This document shows positions 1 to 16,354 of a DNA stretch of 64,000 bases, in pieces. Position 1 is the first letter of the stretch. Every line of letters starts with the position of its first letter. The position numbers and the translations under genes are program-made. A model generated the notes under the pieces. The model saw only the letters and a program-made list of their open reading frames with translations, searched no databases and was not told where the DNA came from. The stretch comes from Pycnopodia helianthoides (lineage: Eukaryota > Echinodermata > Asteroidea > Forcipulatida > Asteriidae), in the NCBI GenBank assembly GCA_032158295.1, contig CM063262.1, positions 3,071,394 through 3,135,393 on the forward strand, read 5' to 3'.

Positions 1-5663
<5,663 letters not shown>

Positions 5664-6277
5664 TATTGCTGGTGAAGCGGTAGACCGGTGGGATCATTGA
5701 CTGTTTCATGAAGTAAAGTTTTATCACATACAGTGTTTTGTTTGTTTGTAGATTTCTTATAACTCACACCCGTTCCATCTCAAAGACCTGATTGTCAACT
5801 GAATTCTGAAAAGACACAATCAAATCATTACAAATTATTAAACGTTGAACAAAACAGTAGTCGTTTTTAGGTTGGAAAGGCATGCACATCAGTAAACATT
5901 ATGGCTGCTGACAAGAGTTCCGGCACTGAACAGCCCTCCCCTCCCCCCTCCCCTCCCGCCATGATGACGATGGTGACTGATAGTTGTCGATGCCTAGTTG
6001 ATTTCACACAATGGTCAGAGGGCACTGTGAGTGTGAGAAGGAAAACCGTTTGTTTGCTCGATCCCAGCACCTCATTATCCAAATGTGCTGGGATGGGTTG
6101 CCATATGAACATGCACATTAGACCCCCCCCCCCCGACACGATAACTCCCAGTCACCTCTTCCTCTTTACAAAAGACTCTGCACCATCAATATTCACCTCT
6201 AGGTAATAGGGCTTAATCGTAGGGCTTAATCGCAACATTCTTCTTGCAATGGAGTCTCCATGAAATTTCTTATCGTG
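5664..6277. other. BACE 5' flank
   Basis: This is the DNA upstream of the BACE start codon. It presumably includes 5' UTR and promoter, but no TATA box or clear initiator stands out. A pyrimidine-rich tract (about 5935-5960) and a poly-C run (6122-6134) are visible. No coding exon was recognised. Confidence 0.5.
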
Positions 6278-7247
6278 AGTGTACACACACTAGTTGCGAT
6301 AGTCGTAACCCTCCATCCTCCCGACGGTCGGAGACCGGAGGGTTACGAGTCATGCAGTGCAAAAAAGTGGCGAAATAAAAATTTCGACTATTTTAGTCAG
6401 ACTAGTCACCAGATTTGCCCAATTTTTACCCCTTTCAAAAAACATGACACACATTCTAAGAACATGGATTTGATCTTCAAGGTATAATGAATCCATTCAT
6501 AACACTCTAAACATCGATGAAAAATTATTTGAAGAAAAAACGAACAAAAACTTACCAGAAACTGACCGAAATGTCCATGGACCGCACTTCCCCTAAATCA
6601 ACCAATCAGCGTAAACCAAACCGTTGTGTAGGCGTGGCGATCGTCTCGTGTGCGACTGTGCGTGCACGCAGTTAATGTATTTAACGGATTTGCGCCATTT
6701 GCAGTTTGCGCTGATTAATTGCAGCATTGATCTACATTATACTGACAGTATAATGTAGATCAATGAATTGCAGGAACAGCTTTCCAGAATGCGCGCTCAA
6801 TCTGAAAAATTTTCCTCATAAATATCCTGTGATTGTGCAAATCAAGAAAATGCGCTCAACGACGAGTTCGCTTACGCTGATTGGTCGAGATGTTGCTAGG
6901 TCACGAATCGCGAGGTTCGAAAACCGGACCTGAGATTGTCTACGCATCATGAAAATTTCGCTCAGTCTCTGGTAAGTTTTTGTCTTTTTTTCTTAAAATA
7001 TTTTCTCAATGATGTTTTGAGTAATACGAATGGATTCATGACACATTGATGATCACATCCATGTTTTTAGAATGTGTGTCATGTTTTTTGAAAGTGGTAA
7101 AAATTGGGAAAATCTGGTGACTAGTCTGACCAAAATAGTCGAAATTGCAATTTCGCCACTTTTTTGTACTGCATGACTCGTAACCCTCCGGTCTCCGACC
7201 GTCGGGAGGATGGAGGGTTACGATTATCACAACTATACACACACATG
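6278..7247. mobile_element. Foldback element with ~300-bp imperfect inverted arms
   Basis: The left arm (about 6278-6585) and right arm (about 6940-7247) are reverse complements over their length with scattered differences. The outer ends carry CGTAACCCTCCATCCTCCCG, a small nested palindrome around CGACGGTCGGAGACCGGAGG, and GAGTCATGCAGT. The inner edge reads AAAACTTACCAGA-ACTGA. The centre contains a separate 17-bp-arm hairpin at 6728-6762. Both arms hold a matching open frame of about 75-85 codons. A deletion derivative or related fragment lies at 45258-45400. No transposase was seen, so it is probably non-autonomous. Confidence 0.85.
6728..6762. repeat. Perfect hairpin, 17-bp arms
   Basis: TGATCTACATTATACTG is followed by one base and its exact reverse complement. 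It sits in the central spacer of the foldback element and has no obvious relation to the outer arms. Confidence 0.85.
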
Positions 7248-9189
7248 CACAGTCATCGTAAAGAACAGGCAGACCCAAAGTGGAACAATTCATCCATGAT
7301 TGTGATTAATGCGCAAAGCGCCAATCAGCACTCAACATGTTCTCAACATGTTCTCAACATGTATCATCACATCCTGAATAAAACTTTCCAGAACAAGAAA
7401 CTGTAGTTTACATTACATTGCAGTCGGTAGTCATGGTGGCACTGGTGTGGTACCGTAGTGCACAAAAAGTTACTTACAACAAACATGACAAAACAATCAT
7501 CACTCATCATTCACTGAGACCTCAGTCTTTGATGAGACCGCTGGAACCGGGTCCGCAAGCAGCGCGAAGCGGACAACGTTAGTGTTTGCACCTTTTCCCC
7601 TTCCCACAGGGGCCTTTCCATCACTGTGACAAGTCAATCAACCAGACAGTCGAAGTATTTTGCGATAAGGACAAGGTCGACATGGTTGATAATTAATCAA
7701 GGACGGTCCCTAGCCCTGACACCTCGGCCACAATCATGCCATCATTACTACGACGAACGAGACCACTTTTTGATTTTGCACAAAAAGCGGCTTTAAATGT
7801 CTATGAAGGATCTTAAGGCCTACTATAACTATAATAATATTATTCCCACTCACCACCAGTTAGACGATCAGTACAGTGATAAGCATCAAACATAAATGGA
7901 TGTTGATAATTTTGTTTAACTTTTTTTTAAATGAAAATCGTTCCACTTCTCATAAAATCGCTGAAATTTCCGGGTGCAAGGGCGGCAGCTGGCGCCCTGC
8001 TTTGACGGGTATGACGTCGTGGTGGTGAAATAAACATCAGGGTTACCAGTCTTTAATGTTTTCTGGTCAATAGAGGGGGTATGACCAAATTAATGATTAC
8101 AATTTATTTTTTTAAATTTATTTTTTAGTAATTCAAACTGGGCAAACAAAAACCGCGAACAACCGGGCATTTTCCTCACACAACAGGGCTACTGATGTTC
8201 TCGTAATCGTCTTTTATCCATTCATTCATTTATTGAAAGTTACATTTAATTCCACACTTCATTAAAGGAACATTACATAATAATTGGTAAGAAAAAAACT
8301 TGTAAAAGAACTTTTTGATCACAGATTTACATAAAACTTACATGGTCTGATGATGATGATAGTAGAAAACATCCCTTGAAATATTTCTGTCTGAAATGCC
8401 ATATTTGATGAGAAACGAATAAACTAATTTTCCGATTGGAGTTTATCGCTCAGTGAGCGTTTTAATCATTTGTTGAATTTATATGATTTCATATGATTTC
8501 ATGCAAAATGTGTAATCGGTTTTTCACTATTTTCTCGTGACCCAGATGGCCGATCGATCTCAAACTTCTACAGGTTTTATTTGTCAGTTTATGTATATGG
8601 TAGATAACATAAAGTGCTCACACTGCCAGCAACTGTTTTGTTAGCAAAAACCAATTCTCTCGAACGTTTCCAAACAACAACACAAAGGCTTTCCAGCTAG
8701 TGTACTAGTACTACGAGTGGGGATTGACAAACCCAGAATAAGCATGCAGGTAGAAATTCAGAACTTAGACAATGTTTAACATTTTCAAAAGAAATAACTG
8801 AAATCCGAACATCAGTTTTCAATTCAAATAGTAGAAGATCTGTCTGTGCAGTTCCATTGTTAATAGTCAACCTTGTTTTGAAAGCAGAGCTCCGCCGGCG
8901 CCCGATGGGGAGATGGCGAGGGTTTTCTCATCGAATTCTAATTAAAAAAAGTTACATGCTGGCATGGACTCGACATCAGTAAGTTTAAAGGCCATCGAAA
9001 ACATTTTGTTTAAAACAACTTCATTTGATGCATTACATTGTTCTTCAGCTCATTAAAACAGTCAGTCAATATTTAAAAGTCGAAATTTGGGGTGGGTGGT
9101 TGTTTTTGTTGTTGTTTTTTTGGGTTCTACATTGACCATTCTTATTGGCCACATGGCGTGTGTCTAGAATCAACAAAAAAGCGCTGTGA
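7248..9189. other. Intergenic stretch without recognised genes
   Basis: Apart from the TTAA-associated element at 8266-8660, I see no exon, RNA gene or repeat with clear ends. TTCTCAACATG is repeated in tandem around 7335-7370. The DNA is AT-rich and frames are short on both strands. Confidence 0.5.
8266..8660 (+). repeat. TTAA-associated MITE-like element, copy A
   Basis: It begins AGGAACATTACATAAT directly after TTAA and runs through TTTGATCACAGATTTACATA, CCGATTGGAGTTTATCGCTC and AGATGGCCGATCGATCTCAA to GCAAAAACCAATTCT. It matches the copy at 11290-11644 in the same direction and the copy at 51456-51832 in reverse. The last ~12 bp of the right inverted repeat are missing here. Confidence 0.85.
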
Positions 9190-9679
9190 GAGGGGGGCAC
9201 TCCAACGGAAATTCCACTCCAACTCGACATGGGGGATCATCAGCTGCTCGCAATTCAAAGTCCCGAAGCCGGACTGGTCAGCCAAATCGAGGAATAAGTC
9301 TACGCTACCGTAGAATCTCCGCTGGAATACGATCCAACCTCCGCCAAGTGGTCATATCACACACTATGAACATTTTCGTCTTGGGGGGGGGGGGGGGAAT
9401 CCACTTTTCTCCTTGAAATTGTTAACCCTCCGCCCTTTTCACCCTGTTTCCAATAAAGTTCTTTTCCCAAGCGTTTCACGTTATGTTGTTTTGGATTTTT
9501 GCTGTGCTGTACTTCTGAAAACGTTATTCTAGCTTGGATGGAGAGCATTCCCTGAAATCATGGTGACATTCACGGAGGCACTATGAGATTTCACGATGGG
9601 TTCACAGCAAAGATTGTAATAGTTAAACCCGCATGGGTAGATGTCCGAAAGCTACGCCATCGGAGAGCGCTCACCGGCC
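9190..9679 (-). pseudogene. Fibrinogen-related domain (FReD) remnant, frame-broken
   Basis: On the minus strand, 9345 downward reads GGGWIVFQRRFYGSVDLF, the core of a fibrinogen C-terminal domain, then SGFGTLN, and degrades into unrelated sequence. Just upstream CDMTT is legible one frame away, so the usual CDMTTxGGGW motif is split by a single-base shift at about 9346. Further upstream, immediately after the PAN gene's stop, ALSDGV and PMRV fragments fit the start of a FReD but are interrupted by stops and frame changes. No intron is visible between the PAN domain and this sequence. I read it as the decayed second half of a PAN-FReD gene; lectin-like PAN-FReD proteins are an expected family in echinoderms. 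Alternative: a spliced FReD exon with sequence errors. Confidence 0.7.
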
Positions 9680-10063
9680 CTACATCAGCTCCTTGCAACT
9701 TCCGTAGCGGTTGACGCCGGGCAACGAGCGAAGAGGCTCATCCGCATTATCGAAGTACACGCCGTTCTGATCTTCAACGAAGGCGCCGGGGTGGTCGGAC
9801 CGTGTGGAGTTGTTCAACTCGCACAGTTTGCCGGATTCGTTGTAATTGAACGATTTACAGTTCTCATCCATGTTGCAATTACGTCCGCAAATGACGTAAT
9901 TGGGAACCATTTCTCTCCTGTACGCAAAGTTTTGTAGAACTCTGTTCTCTGCAGAGTACAGTTGGAGTGCAAAGTTCGTACACGGACTCCCCGAACTCAA
10001 TCCGGGTGCAATCATCGAGAAAAACATGCACAGCAAAATCACTGGGTAGTGAAGAGCGCCCAT
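9680..10063 (-). CDS. Small secreted PAN/Apple-domain protein (127 aa)
   Basis: This is a single open frame from ATG at 10063 to a TAG stop. Residues 1-25 (MGALHYPVILLCMFFSMIAP) are a signal peptide. The rest is one PAN/Apple module: NFALQLYS, an LQNFAYRR stretch, a VICGRNCNMDENCKSFNYN cysteine cluster and KLCELNNSTRSDHPGAFVED, typical of invertebrate PAN domains that bind protein or carbohydrate outside the cell. The last residues, YGSCKELM, look like the opening of a fibrinogen-related domain, and remnants of that domain follow directly downstream with stops and a frameshift. A GT at 9686 could act as a splice donor, so a longer spliced form is not excluded. A TATA box and CCAAT box lie upstream. 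The PAN frame itself is intact, so the truncated product could still be made. Confidence 0.75.
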   Translation of the reverse strand: MGALHYPVILLCMFFSMIAPGLSSGSPCTNFALQLYSAENRVLQNFAYRREMVPNYVICGRNCNMDENCKSFNYNESGKLCELNNSTRSDHPGAFVEDQNGVYFDNADEPLRSLPGVNRYGSCKELM

Positions 10064-10410
10064 GACGAGTCGTAATGTCTGTACTTTTTTTTGGGGGGGG
10101 GGGTCTGTAATAGAAAATGTTATGATAACGATAACTGTCTGTCACGTCGAACAATAAAGGTGACGTCGATCTGCTTCTTATAGACAACAAGTATGTTCTT
10201 TTAATGTTTCTTACAGGTTTGCTAGGAGAGTATAAGATGACAATCACAAACGTCAGAGGCTGGCGAGAGAGCTGATTGGAAAAACTCTGTTTTTTGCACA
10301 CACACACAATTTGTGTTGAGATACTTGATGTCCTGCTTGCAACAAGCCTTGACAGCGAAAACTAAAGATACCAGCATGGAAAACTGGCGAGGCAGCGCTC
10401 AGCAGCGTGT

Positions 10411-10482
10411 TTTTATAAGTTTGGTGTTTTTGCACAGTGTGATGTTACCAAATTAAAGCACGATATGCAGGGCACTGATTGG
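10411..10482 (-). promoter_or_regulatory. Candidate TATA/CCAAT promoter of the PAN gene
   Basis: On the minus strand ACTTATAAAA lies at 10411-10420 and a CCAAT box (GACCAATCAG) at about 10475-10484, some 60 bp further upstream. The spacing fits a classical promoter with transcription starting near 10385 and a 5' leader of about 320 nt. No transcript evidence is available. Confidence 0.5.
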
Positions 10483-10489
10483 TCAAACT

Positions 10490-11253
10490 CAACCCAGACC
10501 TTTGTCTCTGCCAGCCAATCAACCGACGTAAAATGGATTTCTTTCTCTGAATAGCGACGTCATCAACACCATGGCGAAAATCCAGTGAATGTCGGAGTGG
10601 CTCTCTTCAGACTGTTGACTGCCTGGATTCCCAGGCAGTCAGAACGGTCGATATTGCAAAAGATCTTCAGTCGAACTGATATTAAATAGGGGCTTCAATG
10701 TCAAACTCAGTTTTGTGATAACGCGCAAGCGATCGAATTAGGCACTTAATTCGTGCGTTTCAGTCACTGGTTGGTTTTCAATCATCTTCAATTGCAATTT
10801 TTTTAATCGGAAGTAGAAGGGGGTAATACGCACAATTTCAGGCAATGCAATTAATATTAAATCAGAGTGACCCCTCGTCTTCCTCCGGTGACAATTCCGT
10901 TGAATATCTCTGGAATATAATTCTTCTAAAATTAATTTTCCCACTGATTGTCAGGCTATATTTAACCTACAGACAACTCGGCAGGTCAAAATTGCTCCTT
11001 TGTGTAGTAGATCATTAATTAAATAGGCCGCATGTTGCACGAGGATTTTACTGTTAAATGGAAAAGTTCAGAAATAATTTAGGTCAGAGTTAAATAAGTA
11101 GGTCTCATGCTATTCTGTTTATGGACGACCCCCCCCCCCCCGCCAACCGGGTTTATTACTCTGCTTCTGCAATCTAAATTTGTCGGATTACTGACCACTG
11201 CACAATAGCTGCTGTTAAGTTAATGGGCGTTGCCCCCGTCTAGTTTGCGAGCC
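10490..11253. other. Intergenic stretch upstream of the PAN gene
   Basis: No gene or well-bounded repeat was recognised. A short inverted repeat (ACTGCCTGG and CCAGGCAGT) occurs near 10617-10640, and a poly-C run near 11130-11140. Confidence 0.45.
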
Positions 11254-11254
11254 T

Positions 11255-11819
11255 GGGCCCAATTTCATAGAGCTGCTAAGAAAAAAAATGTAAAATATAC
11301 TTTTGATCACAGATTTACATAAAACTTACACGGTCTAATGATGATGATAGTAGAAAACATCCATAGAAATATTTCTGTCTGAAACGCCATATTTGATGAG
11401 AAACGAATAAACTAATTTTCCGATTGGAGTTTATCGCTCAGTGAGCGTTTTAATCATTTGTTGAATTTATATAATTTCATGCAAAATGTGTAATCGGTTT
11501 TTCACTATTTTCTCGTGACCCAGATGGCCGATCGATCTCAAACCTCTACAGGTTTGTCAGATTATGTATATGGTGGATTACATGAAGTGCTTACACTGCC
11601 AGCAACTGTTTTGTTAGCAAAAACCAATTCTGTAATGTTCCTTTAAGCACAGAATATTGCCTAACAATTTTCCGCTATAAAGCAGAAATTAGCAGGATAC
11701 CAGTCACAAATTGTACGTGTGACACGGTAGTTCGGCTGGTAACCTTATTCTGATCAGCATAATTTGGTTGTGCTTAGCTACTTTTTTTGTGCTTAAGAAG
11801 CTCTATGAAATTGGGGCCC
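11255..11819. repeat. GGGCCC-type element, copy 2, split by a nested element
   Basis: The left end (GGGCCCAATTTCATAGAGC at 11255) and right end (GCTCTATGAAATTGGGGCCC) belong to one palindromic element. A ~355-bp element of the AGGAACATTACA family interrupts it from about 11290 to 11644. Right-hand interior blocks GGATACCAGTCACAAATTG and GTGCTTAGCTACTTTTTTTG are family-typical. Confidence 0.85.
11290..11644 (+). repeat. TTAA-associated MITE-like element, copy B (nested)
   Basis: It is nearly identical to 8290-8660 from TTTGATCACAGATTTACATA onward and keeps the right inverted terminus ACCAATTCTGTAATGTTCCT followed by TTAA. The left terminus is lost. It lies inside a GGGCCC-type element, so it arrived later. 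Confidence 0.85.
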
Positions 11820-12575
11820 TGGTCTGTTCGTGCTGCCCTTAAAATTTCAGAGTGTGACCGTGGATGCAATTCATTTTCGTATGAACAACCCCACCCTCTG
11901 ATTTGTGACTCTATTGCTTTTCATTATTTAAATTAGTCCAATGTTTAACCACAGACGTTATTAAGTTTACAGCCAGCCCCACCCACTCTTGAGAGTTCAC
12001 CTGTAGTCTAGCTTCTAAAAGTTCTACCTCCATGCCTCTATAGGCAGATTAATGGTCCTAGTAAAAACTTGGAACATTTATCAAGCACAAGGAATACTAC
12101 ATGAGTAGGCTCAATGGACTTTTCAGGCCTTGTTAATAACTTTGCTGAGTTTTCAAAGGGAAGATAAAATCGGAAAAACAGACCAACGTAAGAAGAATAT
12201 CATGCCTGCTTATAAAATAACTAAAGTACTTTTTTTTTCACTATCAAGCAAACCTAAGGAGAATGAAAAAAACAAACCCCAAAACAAACAACCGCACCAA
12301 TAAGCACCATCAACAATCACAATCAAGTGTCTTTAACTTATTCCATGTGAGTTTTATTCAGTATCAACTCGCCAAAACCCATAACATACTTCTTGATTAA
12401 GGTCTCCTTATTAATCAATGGATAATGAAAAAGCAGAACCAAACAAATGCACATGAAATTCCTTCAATAAACAATAATCAACAATAACCTTTCCAGGGGT
12501 GTGTCATCAGAACAGAGAATGAAGAATCCAGATAGTTTGGTGGGAGTATCCCTCTTGGTCTGGAGGTGAAGCCCC

Positions 12576-12750
12576 GGGGCCCATTTTCATAAAGCCTGTA
12601 AGCAACAAAATAATGCTTACCGGAAACTGGCTACCAGCCAACATTCCATAAAGTTTACATTGTTGCGACTGGTACCCCACTCCTTTTTTGCTAAGCAAAG
12701 AAATGTGTTAAGCACTATTTTCTACTAAACAGCTTTATGAAATTGGACCC
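12576..12750. repeat. GGGCCC-type element, copy 3
   Basis: The ends are GGGCCCATTTTCATAAAGCC and CAGCTTTATGAAATTGGACCC, with ACTGGCTACCAGCC and TTTTGCTAAGCA inside. It is more diverged than the copies at 33110 and 44422. Confidence 0.75.
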
Positions 12751-12810
12751 TGAATACACGATTTGAGAGGGTTGCAGATTCTCCACATTCCTTCATGAAA
12801 AAAAAACCTA

Positions 12811-12996
12811 CAGGGCCAAACTTCAAAGAGCTGCTTCTTCAGCACAAAACACTGCTTAACATGTGTTCCCTAAGCAAAAATAAGCAGGATACAAGTCACA
12901 GATTGTACTTGTGACAGCATTTTAGCTGGTATCATTATTCTAGTAAGCATTATTTTGTTGCGCTTAGCTACTTTTTGTGCTTGAATTTAGGCCCAG
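12811..12996. repeat. GGGCCC-type element, copy 4
   Basis: It runs from AGGGCCAAACTTCAAAGAGC to TTTAGGCCC, with AAGCAGGATACAAGTCACAG and GCGCTTAGCTACTTTTTGTG inside. The right terminus is eroded. Confidence 0.7.
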
Positions 12997-14860
12997 GTTT
13001 GCTCATAACAAGGACTGTGGCTTGGCACCTGTTATATGCAATCTCAATTCAGAAAAACCATATCTGCTAAGCTCAAACTAGCAAGGATTCGGTCACAAAA
13101 GGAAACCGAAGGTGGTATACTGCATGGTAACCCGTTAAGCAACATTAAAACTTCGCCAATTGGTGTTCTTAAGCAGCACTGTGAACTACGTGTACAAATA
13201 TAAATCCATATGCAGTGGCCATCTTTAAATATCCGGTTCCTCGAGTAGACAATAGTGATGTTAGCTCTAATGCAGTGGGGGGATCAGACTGCTCAGTCCT
13301 TTAAGCCTCAATTTCGGCTCAGGCTTCATCAGTAATTTGGTAAACCGTACACTTTTGGTACGTAAGCCTAAGCCCTGGCGTTAATGGAAGAAAATGATGG
13401 TAAATTTAGTAACCATCCCCTACAAGGAGACTCTACACTATAAGGCAAGAACCAATGAGCCAAAAATTGTCCAAACGCACAGATTGTCACACTACAGACC
13501 CCCCCCCCCCTTTGCATTGGCCTCCACCGCTGAGGTCAACCAATGGAAACAGGCACGCGCCACGCACAACTCTCAGCTAATGAAAGGTATTCATTGACCG
13601 CTGTGAGGGCGCTGTTTGGGCTTGTGACGTCACACGCAAGGGGTCTATTGACACCTTCAATACTGGATGCAAATTAATGAAGATGGCCACTGCATTATGA
13701 TATCATTCTGTATAATAAGTGGAAAGGTTATTGTTGATCTCATAATCTTTTAAAAGTAAAACCTTTTATCTTTTACAATACGAACGGCTTGTTCCCCAAA
13801 CAGCAACCCCATCCCTCCCATCCCCTCCCCATCTTGAAGGTAAAGTTGCTTTATAACATTTACTGTTGAATGAATCTTTTTCCATATTAAAGTCAAATTA
13901 TTTTTGTTTAATCATGTCAACAAACCACCCCCCCCCACTCTTTTTGAAAAAAAAAAAAAAAAAAAAATCCACAGAGCATTCTTCCTGCCCGAGTGTCAAA
14001 AACCCAAACCCAACAACAACCAATATTAACCACGACTCTATTGATGGCATGCCCAAATGTAATAACACAATCTCCACAGATAACTTCCTTTAGTACTTCT
14101 CCGCTAACGCACTGGAGACAAACACAGTACTGCGATTCGTGACCAGCACAATCAGCCTTTTTGAAATCATGGCAGACACTTTGGGAGTTCCTAATAGTGT
14201 CATAGTGTCCATCATATCTCAAAATGGCTTCTGAAAACCATCCCAGAGTCGGCATTAACACGCGAAACAAAAACTAACCTTTGACCTCTGCTGCAGAGCA
14301 AAAAAAATACCGAAGGGGCCATGCAGGCGCACCTTCTAATAGCCATTTGCTAGTTAGATTTGAATGTCTGGCATAACGACTTTGCTCAGTCACAAGTCAC
14401 CGCTTTAAAACTGAAGACATTGGGTATGTCATAATGATTCAGCGAGGTCCCATTTATTCCAGGCATAAACAGTTGTACACTCTTGGGCATGTCATGTTTC
14501 TTGCGAGTATCGAGTTAATAATTCCATTGCAGACCCACACCAGTCACCCCCCCCTTCCCCCCAAGCAGCAACACTGGCAGACTTTCAGCACCGTGGTGGC
14601 AGCAGACATACATCCGTGGATATACATGTACTCGGTGTTACTATACTGTAACCTCAGGACCTTGAAAGCCTCTCATCCCTACAGTGACCAATTCAATTGA
14701 GCTACCAGGCACTGTTTGACCAAAGCTGATGAGACCTTCATTGCTCGAAACATGCAGTGTGCAGTTCCACCCCCCCCCCAAAAAAAAAAATGGGCAGTGA
14801 CTGATGCAGCCCCAATTATTCTACCTCACCATCTTCGTCAACCTCATCACATCATTTGTC
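12997..14860. other. Intergenic stretch without recognised genes
   Basis: A very diverged GGGCCC-type relic may lie at about 13010-13190. Otherwise the sequence holds homopolymer runs (poly-C at 13500-13511 and 13927-13935, poly-A at 13948-13967, poly-C then poly-A at 14770-14790) and short frames without recognisable protein. No gene is called. Confidence 0.45.
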
Positions 14861-14889
14861 CTCAGGGAGACTAAATTAGTCTCCCTGAG
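14861..14889. repeat. Perfect hairpin, 14-bp arms
   Basis: CTCAGGGAGACTAA and its exact complement surround a single base. No gene is nearby to make it a terminator; it resembles the small palindromes common in this window. Confidence 0.85.
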
Positions 14890-15087
14890 AAAAAATTAAA
14901 AAAAAAGAGAAAAAGGCAGCCAGCTCTGTTAAGCAGATAGTTGAAACTTCTTGTTAGCACGGTCACCAGGTCAAGCGGAACAGGATGCGTATTCCTTTCG
15001 AGCTGGTTGCCACGTCTGCTAAGCAAATTGTCTCCTGCTTATCAGCTTAAAAAAGCTGGTAGCCAATCCATTGTAACAATGTGTTAA

Positions 15088-15226
15088 GCCGTGTCAGAAT
15101 TGGGGGCTACTGCTACGGCTACGGCTACATCACCACATCATCATGTGTTGAAGGATAGGATGTCCCTACCAACACACTTAGCAACCGATGTAGCTGTAGC
15201 CGTAGCCGCCAATTCAGATACAGCCT
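15088..15226. repeat. Short MITE-like element with ~45-bp inverted ends
   Basis: The left end (AGCCGTGTCAGAATTGGGGG then CTACGGCTACGGCTACAT) is the imperfect complement of the right end (ATGTAGCTGTAGCCGTAGCC then GCCAATTCAGATACAGCCT). The interior is about 50 bp, so it is non-autonomous. Confidence 0.8.
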
Positions 15227-15255
15227 AAGCCTCACAGTAGGAGACTTTGTAGACA

Positions 15256-15352
15256 CTAGGTGGCAGCAGACTTACCAAATAAAATCTACTGCTCTGGAAA
15301 AATATGCCAAAACTTTGGCAATGTGTAACCCGTTATATCTGCTGCCACCTAG
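15256..15352. repeat. Short inverted-repeat element (CTAGGTGGCAGCAGA ends)
   Basis: CTAGGTGGCAGCAGA at 15256-15270 is matched exactly by TCTGCTGCCACCTAG at 15338-15352. The ~67-bp interior has no coding content. Confidence 0.85.
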
Positions 15353-15366
15353 CATTTTGTAATCAG

Positions 15367-15432
15367 GGTCCAATTTCATGGCTCTGCTTACTGTGGAACT
15401 TCGCAGTAAGCAGAGCCATGAAAATCAGACCC
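15367..15432. repeat. 66-bp hairpin element (CATGGCTCTGCTTACTG arms)
   Basis: GGGTCCAATTTCATGGCTCT and its near complement face each other with CTTACTGTGGAACTTCGCAG between. Related single arms occur near 1577 and 4972 (TTCATGGCTCTGCT). Confidence 0.8.
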
Positions 15433-15450
15433 GGATTGTTTCAACACCTG

Positions 15451-15642
15451 AGCCAGCTTTATAGAGATGTTAAAGCACACAAATCTGCTAAGCGCAGTGT
15501 ATCTTAGCCAAAACAGGTTACCAGCCACAATACCATGCAACGCACAGTGCTCGTGACTGGTCCCAAGGTAATTTCTGCTGAGCAGATTAGCCCAGTAAGC
15601 ATGATTTTCCTGCTTGAACAGCTCTATGACTTTGGTACAGGT
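15451..15642. repeat. GGGCCC-type element, copy 5 (diverged)
   Basis: GAGCCAGCTTTATAGAGATG on the left and AGCTCTATGACTTTGG on the right bracket ACCAGCCACAATACCATG and CTGGTCCCAAGGTAATTTC, a degraded but colinear family member. Confidence 0.6.
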
Positions 15643-16053
15643 GTAAGGCTATGTGTTGGTGTGTCGGCAATGGCTATACCTACTACACATACTAACTGTG
15701 CACACAAAAGTAAACCAGGAGTCCCACAGTGAAACATCAAAATGGATTCAACCAAAACAATTGTGCCACGAGAAAAAACAAGAAGACAAACTGATGACAC
15801 TCAAAGCAACACAAGTGTTTGGAAGAACTGGGTGACTGGATTTAAATGATTGCATAAATTGGGATTAATTTTTCATTTCACAAGTTAAGGACAGCAATTG
15901 TATGTATTGTAAGCGAACAATTTGGACATCCAGTTCTTAAATTTCCAGCAAATTTGGACACCCTTTTGCCAAATCCTGTGACACATCAACACATAGCAGA
16001 TTCATGTAGCTGCATCATCAGGGAGTACACACCATCAGCGCAGTTTAACCTCG

Positions 16054-16354
16054 GCCGATTTCACAGAGCTTAAGCACAGCTTTCGCAGAGCGCAAACAAA
16101 AAATTGTCTGTGACTAGTTACACACTCAATCTTTGTCCTCGGCAGAAACTTTTAAGAATCATTTCTGGACTCTATGTCACAGACTTGCTTAATAGCTTAG
16201 AGCATTCCTCAAATCACTAGTTTTTTTAAACACGGGGAACCAGTCATTTACAAAGTACATCACATGGCATTTCGACCTGTACTTTACGCTAAGCATTAAC
16301 ATCTAGCTCCGCTAAGCTCATTTCCATGCTCCACAGCTCTGTGAAATTGGCCTG
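16054..16354. repeat. Longer inverted-repeat element related to the GGGCCC family
   Basis: GGCCGATTTCACAGAGCTTA and CACAGCTCTGTGAAATTGGC form the inverted ends of a ~300-bp element, longer than the ~190-bp standard. The interior includes AACCAGTCATTTACAAAGTA and is otherwise diverged. Confidence 0.75.

Noticed and set aside
6260..6487. Small protein gene in the left arm of the foldback
   Set aside because: The frame begins outside the element and matches nothing known. The shared frame between arms is reported as a finding instead.
9641..9937. Plus-strand frame opposite the PAN gene
   Set aside because: It mirrors the PAN coding region; only the minus strand gives a signal peptide and conserved cysteines.
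14861..14889. Rho-independent terminator
   Set aside because: A hairpin followed by A-rich DNA resembles one, but this is eukaryotic intergenic DNA with no gene ending nearby.
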